Source: Cinnamomum chago
Lineage: Eukaryota; Streptophyta; Magnoliopsida; Laurales; Lauraceae
DNA length: 64,000 bases
Direction of reading: 5' to 3'
Assembly: GCA_038049695.1 (NCBI GenBank)
Contig: CP142453.1
Coordinates: forward strand, 1,257,501-1,321,500
In this document: positions 38,083 through 50,000 of the stretch, in pieces
How positions within the stretch are numbered: the stretch's first letter is position 1
Layout: each line of letters starts with the position of its first letter
Made by a program: the position numbers and the translations under genes
The notes under the pieces: model-generated
What the model was told of the DNA's origin: nothing
Seen by the model: the letters and a program-made list of their open reading frames with translations, nothing else
Databases searched by the model: none

Positions 38083-39117
38083 TACCCAAACAACCTAGCA
38101 TGTGTCTTTGTTTTGTGTGATGGTTTGATGTTTTTGAAAAACTTGTGATTTGCATACACAATTGTTAATGTAACTTAACATATATTTTGGTGTTGATGGA
38201 TGTTTTAGAGAATGTCAAATTTGGTGTTGATTGATGTTTCTGATATTATACATTGATGTAGTACCTAATGTGTCTGCTATAACATTGTCCCCGTCCAGCT
38301 GGTTGTGTCTATACTTATGGCACTCTATTTGGTGTAGTAATATCTCACCCATAAGTATCAGGTGAGAGGGGATATTCCCATAAACAATACTCTAGTGTGT
38401 GGGGATATCCCTGGTTACATCACTAATAGAGGCAGGGATAATCCTGTTCACAACACTAAATTGCAGGGATATTCCTTTTAATGCGAACTTTGCCCATTAT
38501 TCCGGGTATGTGACGATGAATAAGGACTTTGGAATAGGCACTCTTCTACTGGTTCTTTGAGGCAGTTGGGGACCCTTCTTCAAAACCTCTGGTTCTTTGG
38601 ATTAATGGAGGTCAGGAATCTTGAACATAAACCCTCAGTCTACTTTTTCTGATGATTACAATTTACATGGTTAAATGAGTGTTTTGTTTTGTGGCTATGT
38701 ATTGGGAAGAAGAAACAACTGAATAGACTATAGAGGGACAGAGAGAATCAGAGAAAGAGAGAATCAGAGAGAACATATTCTTCTCAATCATCATTTTCTC
38801 ATCTTTAATAGAATAGACTATAGAGGGCACTGAAACCATCACTTCAAAAGAAAAGGGAAAACTAAAACATAAACCCTAATGTGCACAAACCCTAACAAGA
38901 GGGAGAGGAAGAAAGAAGCTACAGAGAGAGGGAGAGTGACAATGTCAGTCCGCCTCAGCATTTGCCATAGGTCATGACAACGTCGGTCTGCCTCTGCAGT
39001 GCTGTCGGTGCTGACTGATTGGGAGAGAAGGGGAGAAAGATGGAGGGAGAGTGAAGATGTCGAATAGGGGAAAGGGGAAAGGGGAAAAAGGGTTTTGGGG
39101 TTTATTTCAGGCAAAGG
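38083..39117. other. MULE interior right of the LINE
   Basis: No gene. It carries GGGGATAT(T/C)CC-like words at 38366-38379, 38401-38411, 38432-38446 and 38464-38475, and a purine-rich GAGAGAAT tract around 38735-38775. ORFs here are short and unrecognised. Confidence 0.5.
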
Positions 39118-39256
39118 AGCAGGGATATCCCTGCTGAGAGAAAAAAAATACCAAATAGGGCCTTTGAGACTACTGTGATCTTTTTAAGATGTTGATGGTG
39201 CTTTTGGCAATTAATAAGTCTTAAGAGATTTTTTTGGTAAAATCTTCTTAATTTAT

Positions 39257-40979
39257 TAGATTTAAAATGTTTTAGAGCTAGTCATGGACCTGCACCAATA
39301 ATTACCACAAGTTGGTAGTGGGGGTGTTTTCTTTTCTTTTTCTTTTTTTTTTTTTTTACCTTTTTGGGGTTTATAGTACACTCAAACTCACGCATTCACA
39401 CTAACTTACAAATCTTTACAAATATTATGTTTTAAATTTATTTAAATAATAGTTTAAACAATCATCATCATCATTCTCTCTTTATATAATTCTTTTATAC
39501 CAATTTCAAAGCTAGATAAGTGTTTCAATTTAAGTTTTATAAAAAAATTAGTTTAGTTTTGTGCCAATCGTATCCTGTACCTTTTTTTCTCTAAATTATT
39601 TATTTTAATTTGTCATTTATCAATCATTTTCAAAGAAAATACAAATTATTAATATATTGTTATTATTTCTTACTAGTATACTATGATGAGAAAATCTAGA
39701 TTGGATTCAACCCGATATGTGCAAAATCATTTCCGGTCGAACCAGTACTTGGCCTAAAAATTTCACTCTAACCATAAAAAGGTAATGAGTTCCATATTCA
39801 CCAACAAATAGTGGCTAGCCTAGAATTTTTGTTTGAGAGAGGTGGATGATGTCCATCTAGCCCATAATCCATTTCAGTCTTTTTATAGGTTCGACGAGGG
39901 GGACTACCCTCAATACCCAATGTTTGGATTCTACACTTGGCAACAAAATGATCAAATAACAATCTATTGCCGTGAGAACTAATTTCTTACAATAGTATTT
40001 ATGGCCACCCTATGGACTTTTGGATGAAATCCTAGAAGTTAGCTTTTACATGTGAATCATATAACACATGTCTGGAACTCTATTGTGGGGGCATGTATAA
40101 TAGCTACAACAGATAATCGTTTGTCCTCATTACCACCATACTCCAAATTAAAATTGGTGAACAGATTATATTCTAAAGTAGGGAGATAATATAGCAAAAT
40201 CTCATGAAATATCTCATTTCCAAACACCTATGGTTATCTTCTCTCCCCTCTTACTCTCACTCATATCATCAACATTCATGATTATCACATGTGGGCCCCA
40301 CGTGCACATGACGAAACCTCAAATCCACCTCCTGCTTTTCTAGATCCCCGGGTTTTTATTTTCTTTATTTTTTTTCCTTCTCCTCCTTTCATATTCGCTT
40401 TCCTTATTTCTTTCTTCCTCCCTCTCTTTCCTTTGGGGCTTCCAATTTCTAATTTCTCTCTCTCTAGGTGAATTCATTTTTGAAGGTGGGGGCATTGGCC
40501 ATACCCTACCATGGGAGTTTCCAAAATATGACCAGTGGGACCACATCCACATGCTATAATGTGAGTCTGCCCCTGCCCATTGCTAGCCCCACCAAATAGA
40601 ATCATCAAAAAATTACACACCATTCAATTGATCAAGGAAGTTACCTCACCTAACACGAATAAAACTTCAACTCCCTTAAAAGACAGGGCTAAAATAATTT
40701 CATGATCCATTTTCCACACATGATTACAAGCAATAAGCCTTATCACACATGAAGATTCAATCCAGTTATGTCTCAATAATTTAGATCCATTGGATTATAC
40801 TATATTAAAAATTGATTATTTAGTATGAATGATTCTATTAGAAAAAAAGAAAAAACCTACCATATTATAAAAGATGCACTGGCAAAATTTTGTTATAAAA
40901 GTAAAAATAGTACATACAAACTTATCATTTGTACGGGCTTTCTAGCAATTATTTGGACAAGAATAGAACCAAAATTAGA
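39257..40979. other. Intergenic, nothing recognised
   Basis: AT-rich DNA with a T-run near 39340-39357 and pyrimidine-rich stretches at 40350-40465. No gene or clear element boundaries. Confidence 0.45.
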
Positions 40980-41293
40980 AGCACTCATTATTCATGCCGA
41001 GCCGAGCTAAACATCGGGTTTTCTATCACTCGGTCCAAGTCTGGCCCAAATATTAAATAGGCCCAAAATTACAAATCCGAATCCGGCCCAAAGAGGGATT
41101 GCACAAGATTGGGCCCATTCTAGCCCTGCCCATGAGCACTCCTGCGCACTAATTATTCATGTCGAGCCAGACATTGGGCTTTCTGTCACTCGATCCAAGT
41201 CTGGCCCAAAATTACACATCCGAATCCTGCCCAAAGAGGGATTGCACACAGATTGGGCCCAATCAGGCCGGCCCATGAGCACTCCTACGTGCC
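40980..41293. repeat. Diverged tandem duplication of about 150 bp upstream of HIT4
   Basis: Two adjacent copies (about 40980-41147 and 41148-41293) both run from CACT(A/C)ATTATTCATG through AAGTCTGGCCCAAA and CCAAAGAGGGATTGCACA to CCCATGAGCACTCCT. Both are rich in GGCCCA/TGGGCC words. The right end is about 520 bp before the HIT4 start codon. Confidence 0.8.
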
Positions 41294-41639
41294 TGCCCTA
41301 ATTATATTGGGCTGGGCCACAAAGAGCCCACATGTCATGTTTCAGCAACCTCATCCACATAGGCCCATGACACCTTCATGTTGAATCTAGAATTTTCTTC
41401 TCCAACCCCATTTTCTCCTCACACATATGACACTCGAGTCAAAACACGCGTCTATACCAACACTTTGATGGCCCACTGAAAAACTTAATCATCCGACCAT
41501 CCATCAACAAGTGGACGGTCCATATTTCGTCCCGAAACCCCAGACATCTTCCCTTAGCCGCTTCATCTCAACCTTCAAAAATTCAAAATCCAAAATCCTC
41601 AGCCGCAACGCACACACCCCCAATTTACCCGCTTACCAT

Positions 41640-41816
41640 CCACGCCATCTTCCCATAAATACCCAAAATACCCTTTTCTCTCCCTCATTCTTCTTCATCT
41701 CTCTCTCTCTCTCTGTCCCTGTCCTTCCAGAATCAACCAACAAAAACCCTATCTTTCTCATCTTCTGATTGATTTCTTCTTCTTCTTCTTTTTCTTTTTG
41801 ATTCGATTCTTCGATC
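41640..41816 (+). promoter_or_regulatory. HIT4 core promoter and 5' leader
   Basis: A TATA-like CATAAATACC lies at 41654-41663, so transcription may start near 41685-41695. The leader is CT-rich (41698-41714) and TTC-rich (41776-41799), with no ATG before the start codon at 41817 in the inferred transcript. Confidence 0.5.
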
Positions 41817-44800
41817 ATGAGGAGACCAAAGGCATCAAAGAAGACAGCATCAGCAGAGAAGAAGAAGAAAGGCGCAAATGGCACGTCTCCTGAGGAACTC
41901 CCCAAAGAATCGACCAAGGCATCCAGCAGCGGAAAACGAGTCAAAGCCCCAGCAGCTCCCAAACCTAAGGAGGATGAAATCCTCCCCGATAAGCGGAATA
42001 TGGTGAGATTTCTGGCCTTGATTGTATTATTTCTAATCGACTACTTCAGATCTATTGAATGAGGGGAAAAAAGTATCATTTTTTAGGGTTTTGTTTTATG
42101 GATATTATGGTTTCTTTCTGTTTTAGCGTTAAGGCGTTTAGTGTGATGGTTGAGATATTGTTTTTTTTTTTTGTTTGGGAGTTGATTGAATTGCAATGGG
42201 GGTAAGGATTGTTTGTGGATTGGTATCTGTTCTACTTAGGGTTTTGGAGGCAATGTGAAAATGGGGAATCATGTGAATTGGGTCTCCCCTTTTTTTGTAT
42301 GCTATAGCTTCAACTCATATTAATGTTGGTTATCAGTACCGACAATATGGTTCTTACCGGTACCTGATGTTGTTTTTGATTTTAAGGGTTCCCAGAATGA
42401 AAAAAAAAGAAAAAGAAAACATTCTTTTTTGCTTCATGGAGTATGAATGCATCTTGGGTTTTTGTCTCGGTTTAGAAATTTGTTTGGTTTTTGAATAATT
42501 TGGAGATGTAGGGATATATGTTTCATTTTGTATATTTTTGCCTTGTAAAGGTTTCTGCTTAACTTTTTTTTTTTTTTTTTTTGTTCTTTTAAAGACGTTT
42601 TATGAGGTTTTTTTGAGGATATATTTATATATTTTATGGGTTTGTCTTTTGAATGTGATATGGTTTTGACATGTATGTAAAATTGTAATCTGTGGAGGAG
42701 GATAGCTTGTAGCACAGTTCGAGAAGGTGCTCATCATTGCAACCCTGAGGTTGTGCGTTCCACTCATGTTACCATTCAGAAAGAGAAAAAGAACTTGTAA
42801 TCTCAGGAGCTTTTCGGAATTATGGCTGTCTAGAAGCTGTAGCTATCTGTATGTATTTGGAGCAACTCTGAAACTGGAAAAACACATTGGGCGTGGGATC
42901 TCCTTTTCCTTTTTCCCATCCAAAATCCAGATTTTTGACATTTATCTGATGCAGATAATTCTGAAAAGCAGTATTCTGCCCCGTGCAATCTCTTATTTCC
43001 ATGTGACTGGATGTTCAGAAACACAAAGTGGAATGGATGGGACCATTCATTTGTCAAAATGCTGTCCAACTGAGAGTTGGACTGTTGGAATACATGTAAA
43101 TCTACCTTAAGCCCGTGTTTTCTACTGGTAATAATCACAGTGATTTCTGTTCTGTTTTGTAGGAAGATTTATGGAAGACTGTATTCCCAGTTGGTACTGA
43201 GGTTTGTTTCTATTCTGTGCTACTTCAAGTTCCCATGTCTGTCTGACCGAAATTAAGTTTGGTTTAAACATATTATGTTTATGTATGGAGAAAGAAATGG
43301 GTATCCACTTGTATTGTGGTATCTGCTTGCAAATACCAAAGAGAAAGTTAATGGATGCATATGCATACATTCATGTTTAAAGAGAATATCGTTTCTGTTA
43401 AACATAAGGATTACCCCTTTCTCGTGGTCCTCTCTTTTTGAGTACTCTACTCGTTTCTCGGTATTTTAAAAAAAAAATTCTAAAAGACTAGGAAAAAGGG
43501 AGATCACATTCACTAATTAGACCATTTGAATGCTTTATTTTATTCTTTCCCGTATTAAGCATGATTTATTGATGGCAGTGGGACCAATTGGATGCGGTTT
43601 ATAAAATCAAGTGGGATTTTTCAAACCTCGAGGTTTGTTACATGTCTTCACTGTTTCATGTCGTCATTCTTGGAAAACTTTATTTCGTGGATGTTCCCTT
43701 TTAAATGTTTACTAGAGAAAATTTGATTTATGTGATACATTGGGCATTCAAGAAAGCTAATTTTATTTTTTTATTGGTTGCTAGAGTGCCCTCGAGGAGG
43801 GTGGCGAGCTTTACCAGAAAAGGGTCTATCTTTTTGGTTGTACCGAGCGTAAGCATATCCTGCAACTTATGAGCTTTCTTTGTCGTGCAGTATAAGAATT
43901 ATGATGATTGATTTTGTAGTAAATAGCAACTATGACGATGTTTACATTAATGGTTACATTAAATGCAGCCATATCGTGGATGATCTTTGTTCGTCATGCA
44001 TTAAGACTTAAGACTATCACTGTGACGGTTGATTACATGGCAAATGAACAACTGTTATGGCAACAACAATTTGCAAACGTATCATGTTTCCCTTTATTTC
44101 ATTTTTCAGACCTTGCACTCTGGGGCCCACTTGTCAAGTGAAACTGCTTTATTTCACATCCCTTTACATGATAGCCACATGTCTTGAATATCACCATGAT
44201 TTGAGTGATACTCTGGTGGATTGAGCTATATCATGAGGTGTGGTTATTTCCCACGGGGATCATCGATCACTACATGATTCAATCCATAGGAGTATTAGTT
44301 TTTGGTTAGAGTAATATTTAATGATGCATTGTGGCAGGGTCAAATAGAAGTTTAATTTGATTGTGGCAAACCATCGGGGGGCCGATGATTACATTTCTTC
44401 TTCGATCTTCTTGCCTCGAAATTGTGGTGTATCAATCTCTTGCTCCCAAATGTTTGGTAATTTACTAGTATAAGAAAGTTAAGCATGCAAGTACATTCAA
44501 TGGTTGCATTTTTCACTTTACCTTGTCTGGCAGACATTACTAGCATTAGTGCCGCCTGCCATATGTACTTCTCCACCGAAAACTCTTACTGTGCATGCAA
44601 GCGAACTTATTTTTGGGAGAGTCCGGATCCCCTGTCGCACTATTACACTGGAACTGTGTAGCACTTGCCCAGGACTCCATCGTTGGGGCCACAGAGATAA
44701 TCCGGACCGTTCAAGATGAAGCCCAGCCCATACCCTTCATGAATATGTTCTAAAATTTCAGATCATTAGGAGTAAGGCCCAATGTTTGATTGAGCACATG

Positions 44801-47019
44801 ATTGGATAAATGACTAGGTACTGATGTGGCCCGAAATTGCATTTTCTTTTCTAAAAAACTGAAGAATGACCTTTTTCTAAAAAAAAACTCATTGCTGATG
44901 GGGCTGATGTGCATATGAGGATTTGTTAATTAAAAAAGTTACATGATTTTTTTAAAGTACAAAACATTCATTTATTATCAATTAATTTTAATGATCTCTC
45001 TATTGATGAACCATGGATTACAACCATCCAAAGTGGGGCCTATGATCAAACCGGCTATTTACAATATCGTGATTAATGTCTATGATACGTACTCTTGGTT
45101 AAAAAAAAAACAATTGGTACATATCTGTTTCAACTTTCAACTGCATCTTTAGGCTCTGAAAATTAAAAGATTTGTATTATTAGTTTCTCCTATTAATTTT
45201 TTATGTTATTCTTTCTGTTTTTGCAGCTCAATTGGTTTTCTTTAAAGGTCAAGGGAAAGTAATATGTATTCCTGCCGTTGTGGCGGTAAATGACTTAACT
45301 TTCTTGCTTTTTCATTGATGTTGACTTCTTACAATTGTATTTTCCTGTGTGTAGTGTGTACATGCTTAAGTAATCACGCTTTTGACAGTTAGGATCTGTG
45401 AATTTAATAATTACTTGTGCATCACGTTTATGCTGGATTTCAAGCACTTGTTCTATTTCAATTACATCTTTTGCTAACCAAATCTGTATGCTGGAATGAA
45501 GTGGTTTGATGTTGCTAATTCACCATCTGTATGCATATTTAATATTTCAGTTACCTGTGTTATTAAGCAGGTTGTTAGCTCTCGTCCCCCTTCTGGTAAA
45601 ATTGGTGTAAAATCGGTTCAAAGGGAGACTGAAGAAATAATACCAATGAAGGAAATGAAGATGGCCTGGTTTCCATACATTCCATTAGAAGATAGGTATC
45701 TTCTATTCACTCCCATGCTTCAAATGTTTTAGATTCTCAGCATAGTTTGTTATTCTAGGAAATTTTTCTGTAAGTGCATTGTTTAATGCCATGTGTACTG
45801 ATTCACAGGCAAAGTCAAGTAGATAGATTGAAGACACAGATTTTTTATTTGAGCTGCACCCAAAGAAGGTATTGAGGAGCTATTTTTGTAGAGTTTTGCA
45901 TCCTTCACATTATACCTGGTAAAGTTAATTTATTGGATGGATAAAGACCTGGTTTTTTTGGTAAGCAAGACGTGTTGTTGAGAGGGACTAATGGAATTTG
46001 TTTAAAACCATAAATTATATTTATGAATGAATAAACTTTGATTAAGCGGCTTATTTTGTTTTTGAATTTTGGAAAATGCTGTTTTATTGATTTTTTTTTT
46101 TTTTTTTTGCTTGATGGATGAGTGGTACTGGTACAGAACCCTTGTGAAGAACTGCCTGCCCAAGGATCCCTGGGAAGCTGTGTGAGATGAGACACCCTTA
46201 ACCACTGGGGTTTCTCGTGTTTCTCCTGTTTTATTAAAGCTTAAATGAGTAATATTGTATTCTTTCAGGGTCAATTCAACTGAAATTTTACTAGGACTTA
46301 GATTGGATTTTTTAGTCCATTGGTTTTGGCAATTTCATGATGATTTGGTGGTTTTCTTTTCTTCCCATGGTTAATATTTGTCTATTCCGTTCAAGTCACA
46401 ATGCCTTGTTTTTTGAGCTTGGCACTTGGCTTGCCATGTCATTATTGCTGTTCACTTTTTGATAATTGGTGATCTTTTGATCATACTATTGATAATTAAA
46501 ACCATGTAATTCGTACGAGTCATGTTAAGGTATGTAATCAATGGGGGGAGAGAGAGAGACAGCTTTTCCATTTAGAATAATTTAGGAGGGTCATCCGAAT
46601 CATGTAATAATTTTTCTTACTTGGTGGGGCACTTAGGAACTCGGCTGAGTTGTCTCATTTGGTCTCATACTATCTGATTAAGTTGAACCTGGTTTGGACG
46701 AGTTGAGTTGAAACCTGAACGAGCCATCTGCTCGATTCACAACTTTACTCGACTCGGAATTGATGGCTTACGCCGACTGAGTTGATGGCAATTATATCCA
46801 TAGATTTGTTAAAAAAAAAAACAACAACACAAATCATATTCAAGCCTTACATTTTGTCCAATGCTAAAAGTTTAATTTACTTAAATTATATTTGAAATCA
46901 GAATTAATTTACATGAAATTTATGCAATTTTTCAAAGAGAATTTTGTTCTTCTAGTATTGATCATATTTTATATACTTATAAAAAATACATTTAATTTTT
47001 AAATTTAATTTAAAGCTAT

Positions 47020-47067
<48 letters not shown>

Positions 47068-50000
47068 AATTTACGACCATTTTTAATCTTGTAAAGCTGA
47101 TACCTTGATGCAGGGCTGGTCTGAGACATTTGAAGTTAGAACGGATCAAGAAATATGAATATTGTTTACCTTGTGAGTTCTCTTTTAACTTTCTATCTAT
47201 TTTTGTTTTTGTTTTTTCTACCTCATGTTATTGATGCACTCTCCTTGATCTCAGTGAAGAAAGTCCTGTAGCTCTCTCATGTCCACCCAATGGGTGGATT
47301 TGGTCAATGGTAGAAATTATCTTCTTATATACAAAGTTAGACAGTGTTTTGAGCTTTTATCCTCTTCATTCTGAAATCACCACAAAATTCAACTTGTATC
47401 ATTGTCTCCATAATCTTCCAAGTTGTTCTTCTATCATTGTAAGCACTAAGCACTAAGCAGGCACTCGATCTTCATATGAAATCTTGACAAGAGCCTGTTG
47501 CACAATTGGAAGGTGCTTACTATGGCAACCATGAGGTCGCAGGTTCGAGTATATTACCGTTCAAAAGATAAAAAGGGCACTTTATGTGAAATCTTACAGT
47601 AAATAATTAAATATTTGGCGTTCCACAAATGTTGCACTCCTTTGGGCTGTGTTGTGGTCTACTTGATCCCCTAGTTGTCAATTCCGTTCTGGTCCCCATT
47701 CTGGTTGGACCTTGTAATGGAATGTTTCAGCATTGTGGTTAATTATGGTGTTCCGTTCCGGAAAAGATGATATTGAAAAATTGGGAAAAAAAATTAAAAG
47801 AATGGCTAAAATTGAAAAAAATAGTTGAATGCTAAAGCAATACTAAAAATGCATACTCATATCACTTAAATTAAACTACACTTTGTAGTGATCATTTTCT
47901 AGTTTTCACTATATGTGAATGGAAGTATCAAACATGGGATGGAATTGTGTCACGCCCTCATATTGGATTACCTTAATGGTCCCAATTCTGAGACGTAACT
48001 TGTGTGGGGTTTTGAGTCATTTTGACTCTAATGATATTTTACCCTCGTATGATACCCACATAATATCACATGTGAGGATACATGCATTTTCCATCACGTT
48101 TTTTAAATTCTTCTTGCGGAAGCTTGTATCAACAGTAATAAACATATAACTATGTGCATCAACATATACTGTGCATATACAGTCCCAAAATATGTCCAAT
48201 ATAGGAGTGTCTAAGTTCACAACATTAAGAAAAGTGTTTTATATACAATCCCAAAACTAGAAGTCTATCACAGTCAACCACAAAAAACTCTCCCAAGTAC
48301 TGACCAATAAATGTCAAAACAACCATCCAACCAAAACCATCCCCTGTGATGAAGCTCATGTAGCTGGATGTCAATACAACATCATCAGGAATCCGCTAAG
48401 CTAACTCCTGTGGGGTCTCCTCAACCGCCTCAGTCTCTTGGGTAGGGGTGAGGCCGTGAGGGTGAGGTTACATCATCAAACAACTAAGCAAGTATGCAAC
48501 TATAATAAACGTATCAAATGTGAATAAAGACAAGTGATCATAAGATAACAGATAAGTCTACAACTAAGCATGCATGAATGTATGAAACATATAAGAATCA
48601 GATAAAGACATCTAATAGTGAAACCTATAAAATTGGCCCAATCCACATAAGTTATATTCTCCCAGAATGGTTGTAATTGTGACAAGAACACGCAGATATA
48701 ATTTTAAACAGATCACTGGTTCCCAGGATTCTACAAGGGAATTTAATATCATAGTGTGGCCACTATACAGATTACAGATAACAGGGTGATACCTGGAGGA
48801 CAGAGTCACTCCTACGCAGGGGCTATGCTGCAGCTAGCCATACAGATAAATACAATCCATATGTCGCCGCGTCCGACTACAGAACGGAATTGACAACTAT
48901 GACTTGATCCCAGGTTTCCATCTTTTTAGATGTCGATCATTAGAGAAGTCCTTCCAACAATTGTCACCCTCCATTATATAATCATTTGACAGCAACGTTT
49001 TAGTTAGTCTGATCTACCTAATCCATGAGCGTTGGACTACTATTCTTGCCTGTTGGTTCTATTCTATTTTCATTCTGACAAGTTTCAGAATATGTTTTAT
49101 TTGTTCCATTGGGTATCTGTGCCATTGTTGCCTATTTCTGTTTAAAGTGGAATTCTTGACCACCATTTGTAGTCATCTGTGTAATGAAAACTTTCTAATA
49201 AATATATATTCTAGTAGCTAAGTTTCATTGTTATGGCAGATTTTGAAAACCCTCTGAAGGAGGATGATGTAGAGCAGGATACAGTTGTTCAACTCATGTA
49301 TCCTTCAGAACCTCCGGTTAGTATGCAAAATTTCTATGTAGTTAATTTGCCATGTTGTCTAGTATTACTTTCTCATCCATACTCACAGTGAACTTCTCAT
49401 ATTTTTTAGTGATCGAACCATATTGCTCATATCTGCTTTGGCAGACATTTGATTTTTCTGCTGGAGCCGATTGTGGGTGTGGAGTTCTGTTTCAGGAAGA
49501 GACATTGAAGGGGCAGTGAAACTCAGATCTAAATCCTTGATCACATGTGGATGGAGTTGATCTAGCCAATCTCTAAGTAAAATACCAAGATAAACTCCCA
49601 ACCTCAGAGAATGAGAGAGATGATCACTCAAAAAAATCTTTCCAGAGCTAAGATTCGACCAGCTCCTTGCTCTTAATTGTATTCAGATTGGGAAAAACAT
49701 TCCTGGGTTGTGTTTTCTCCAACCCCTTGTTCACAATTGTATTCAGATTGAAAAAACACTCCTCAATTGTGCTTGATTCTTGCTCAGAATAATATATACA
49801 CAATGTAAATTGAAAAACTGACAAAACTGTAGATATCCCTATTGATCACCAATGACCAGCCTATTTCTATACGATTAGACAGGACAGAGTACCCAGTCCA
49901 GCTCGGATTCCCACCTTGCAACACAAACAACTATGGAAAAAAAAGGAAGAAGGAAAGTTTCTTCAAACCAAACTTAAAACTAATTGGAAGCTAGGAATTT

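Larger units (their letters stand above)
30749..39256. mobile_element. Non-autonomous Mutator-like element interrupted by a LINE
   Basis: The element is 30758-39247, flanked by the perfect 9-bp repeat TTAATTTAT (30749-30757 and 39248-39256). Inverted ends of about 130 bp match well (GAGGATTTTATCC against GAAGATTTTACC; shared inner words CTTAAGACTT, AAAAGCACCATCA, CACAGTAGTCTCAAAGG). Removing the LINE at 31137-38070 and one copy of its target duplication leaves about 1.54 kb, with no transposase recognised. GGGGATATCC-like words recur inside. Confidence 0.85.

Noticed and set aside
44617-44710. GAGTCCGGATCC-started block resembling a MULE end in a HIT4 intron
   Set aside because: A matching opposite end and duplication were not found, so it is not called as an element.
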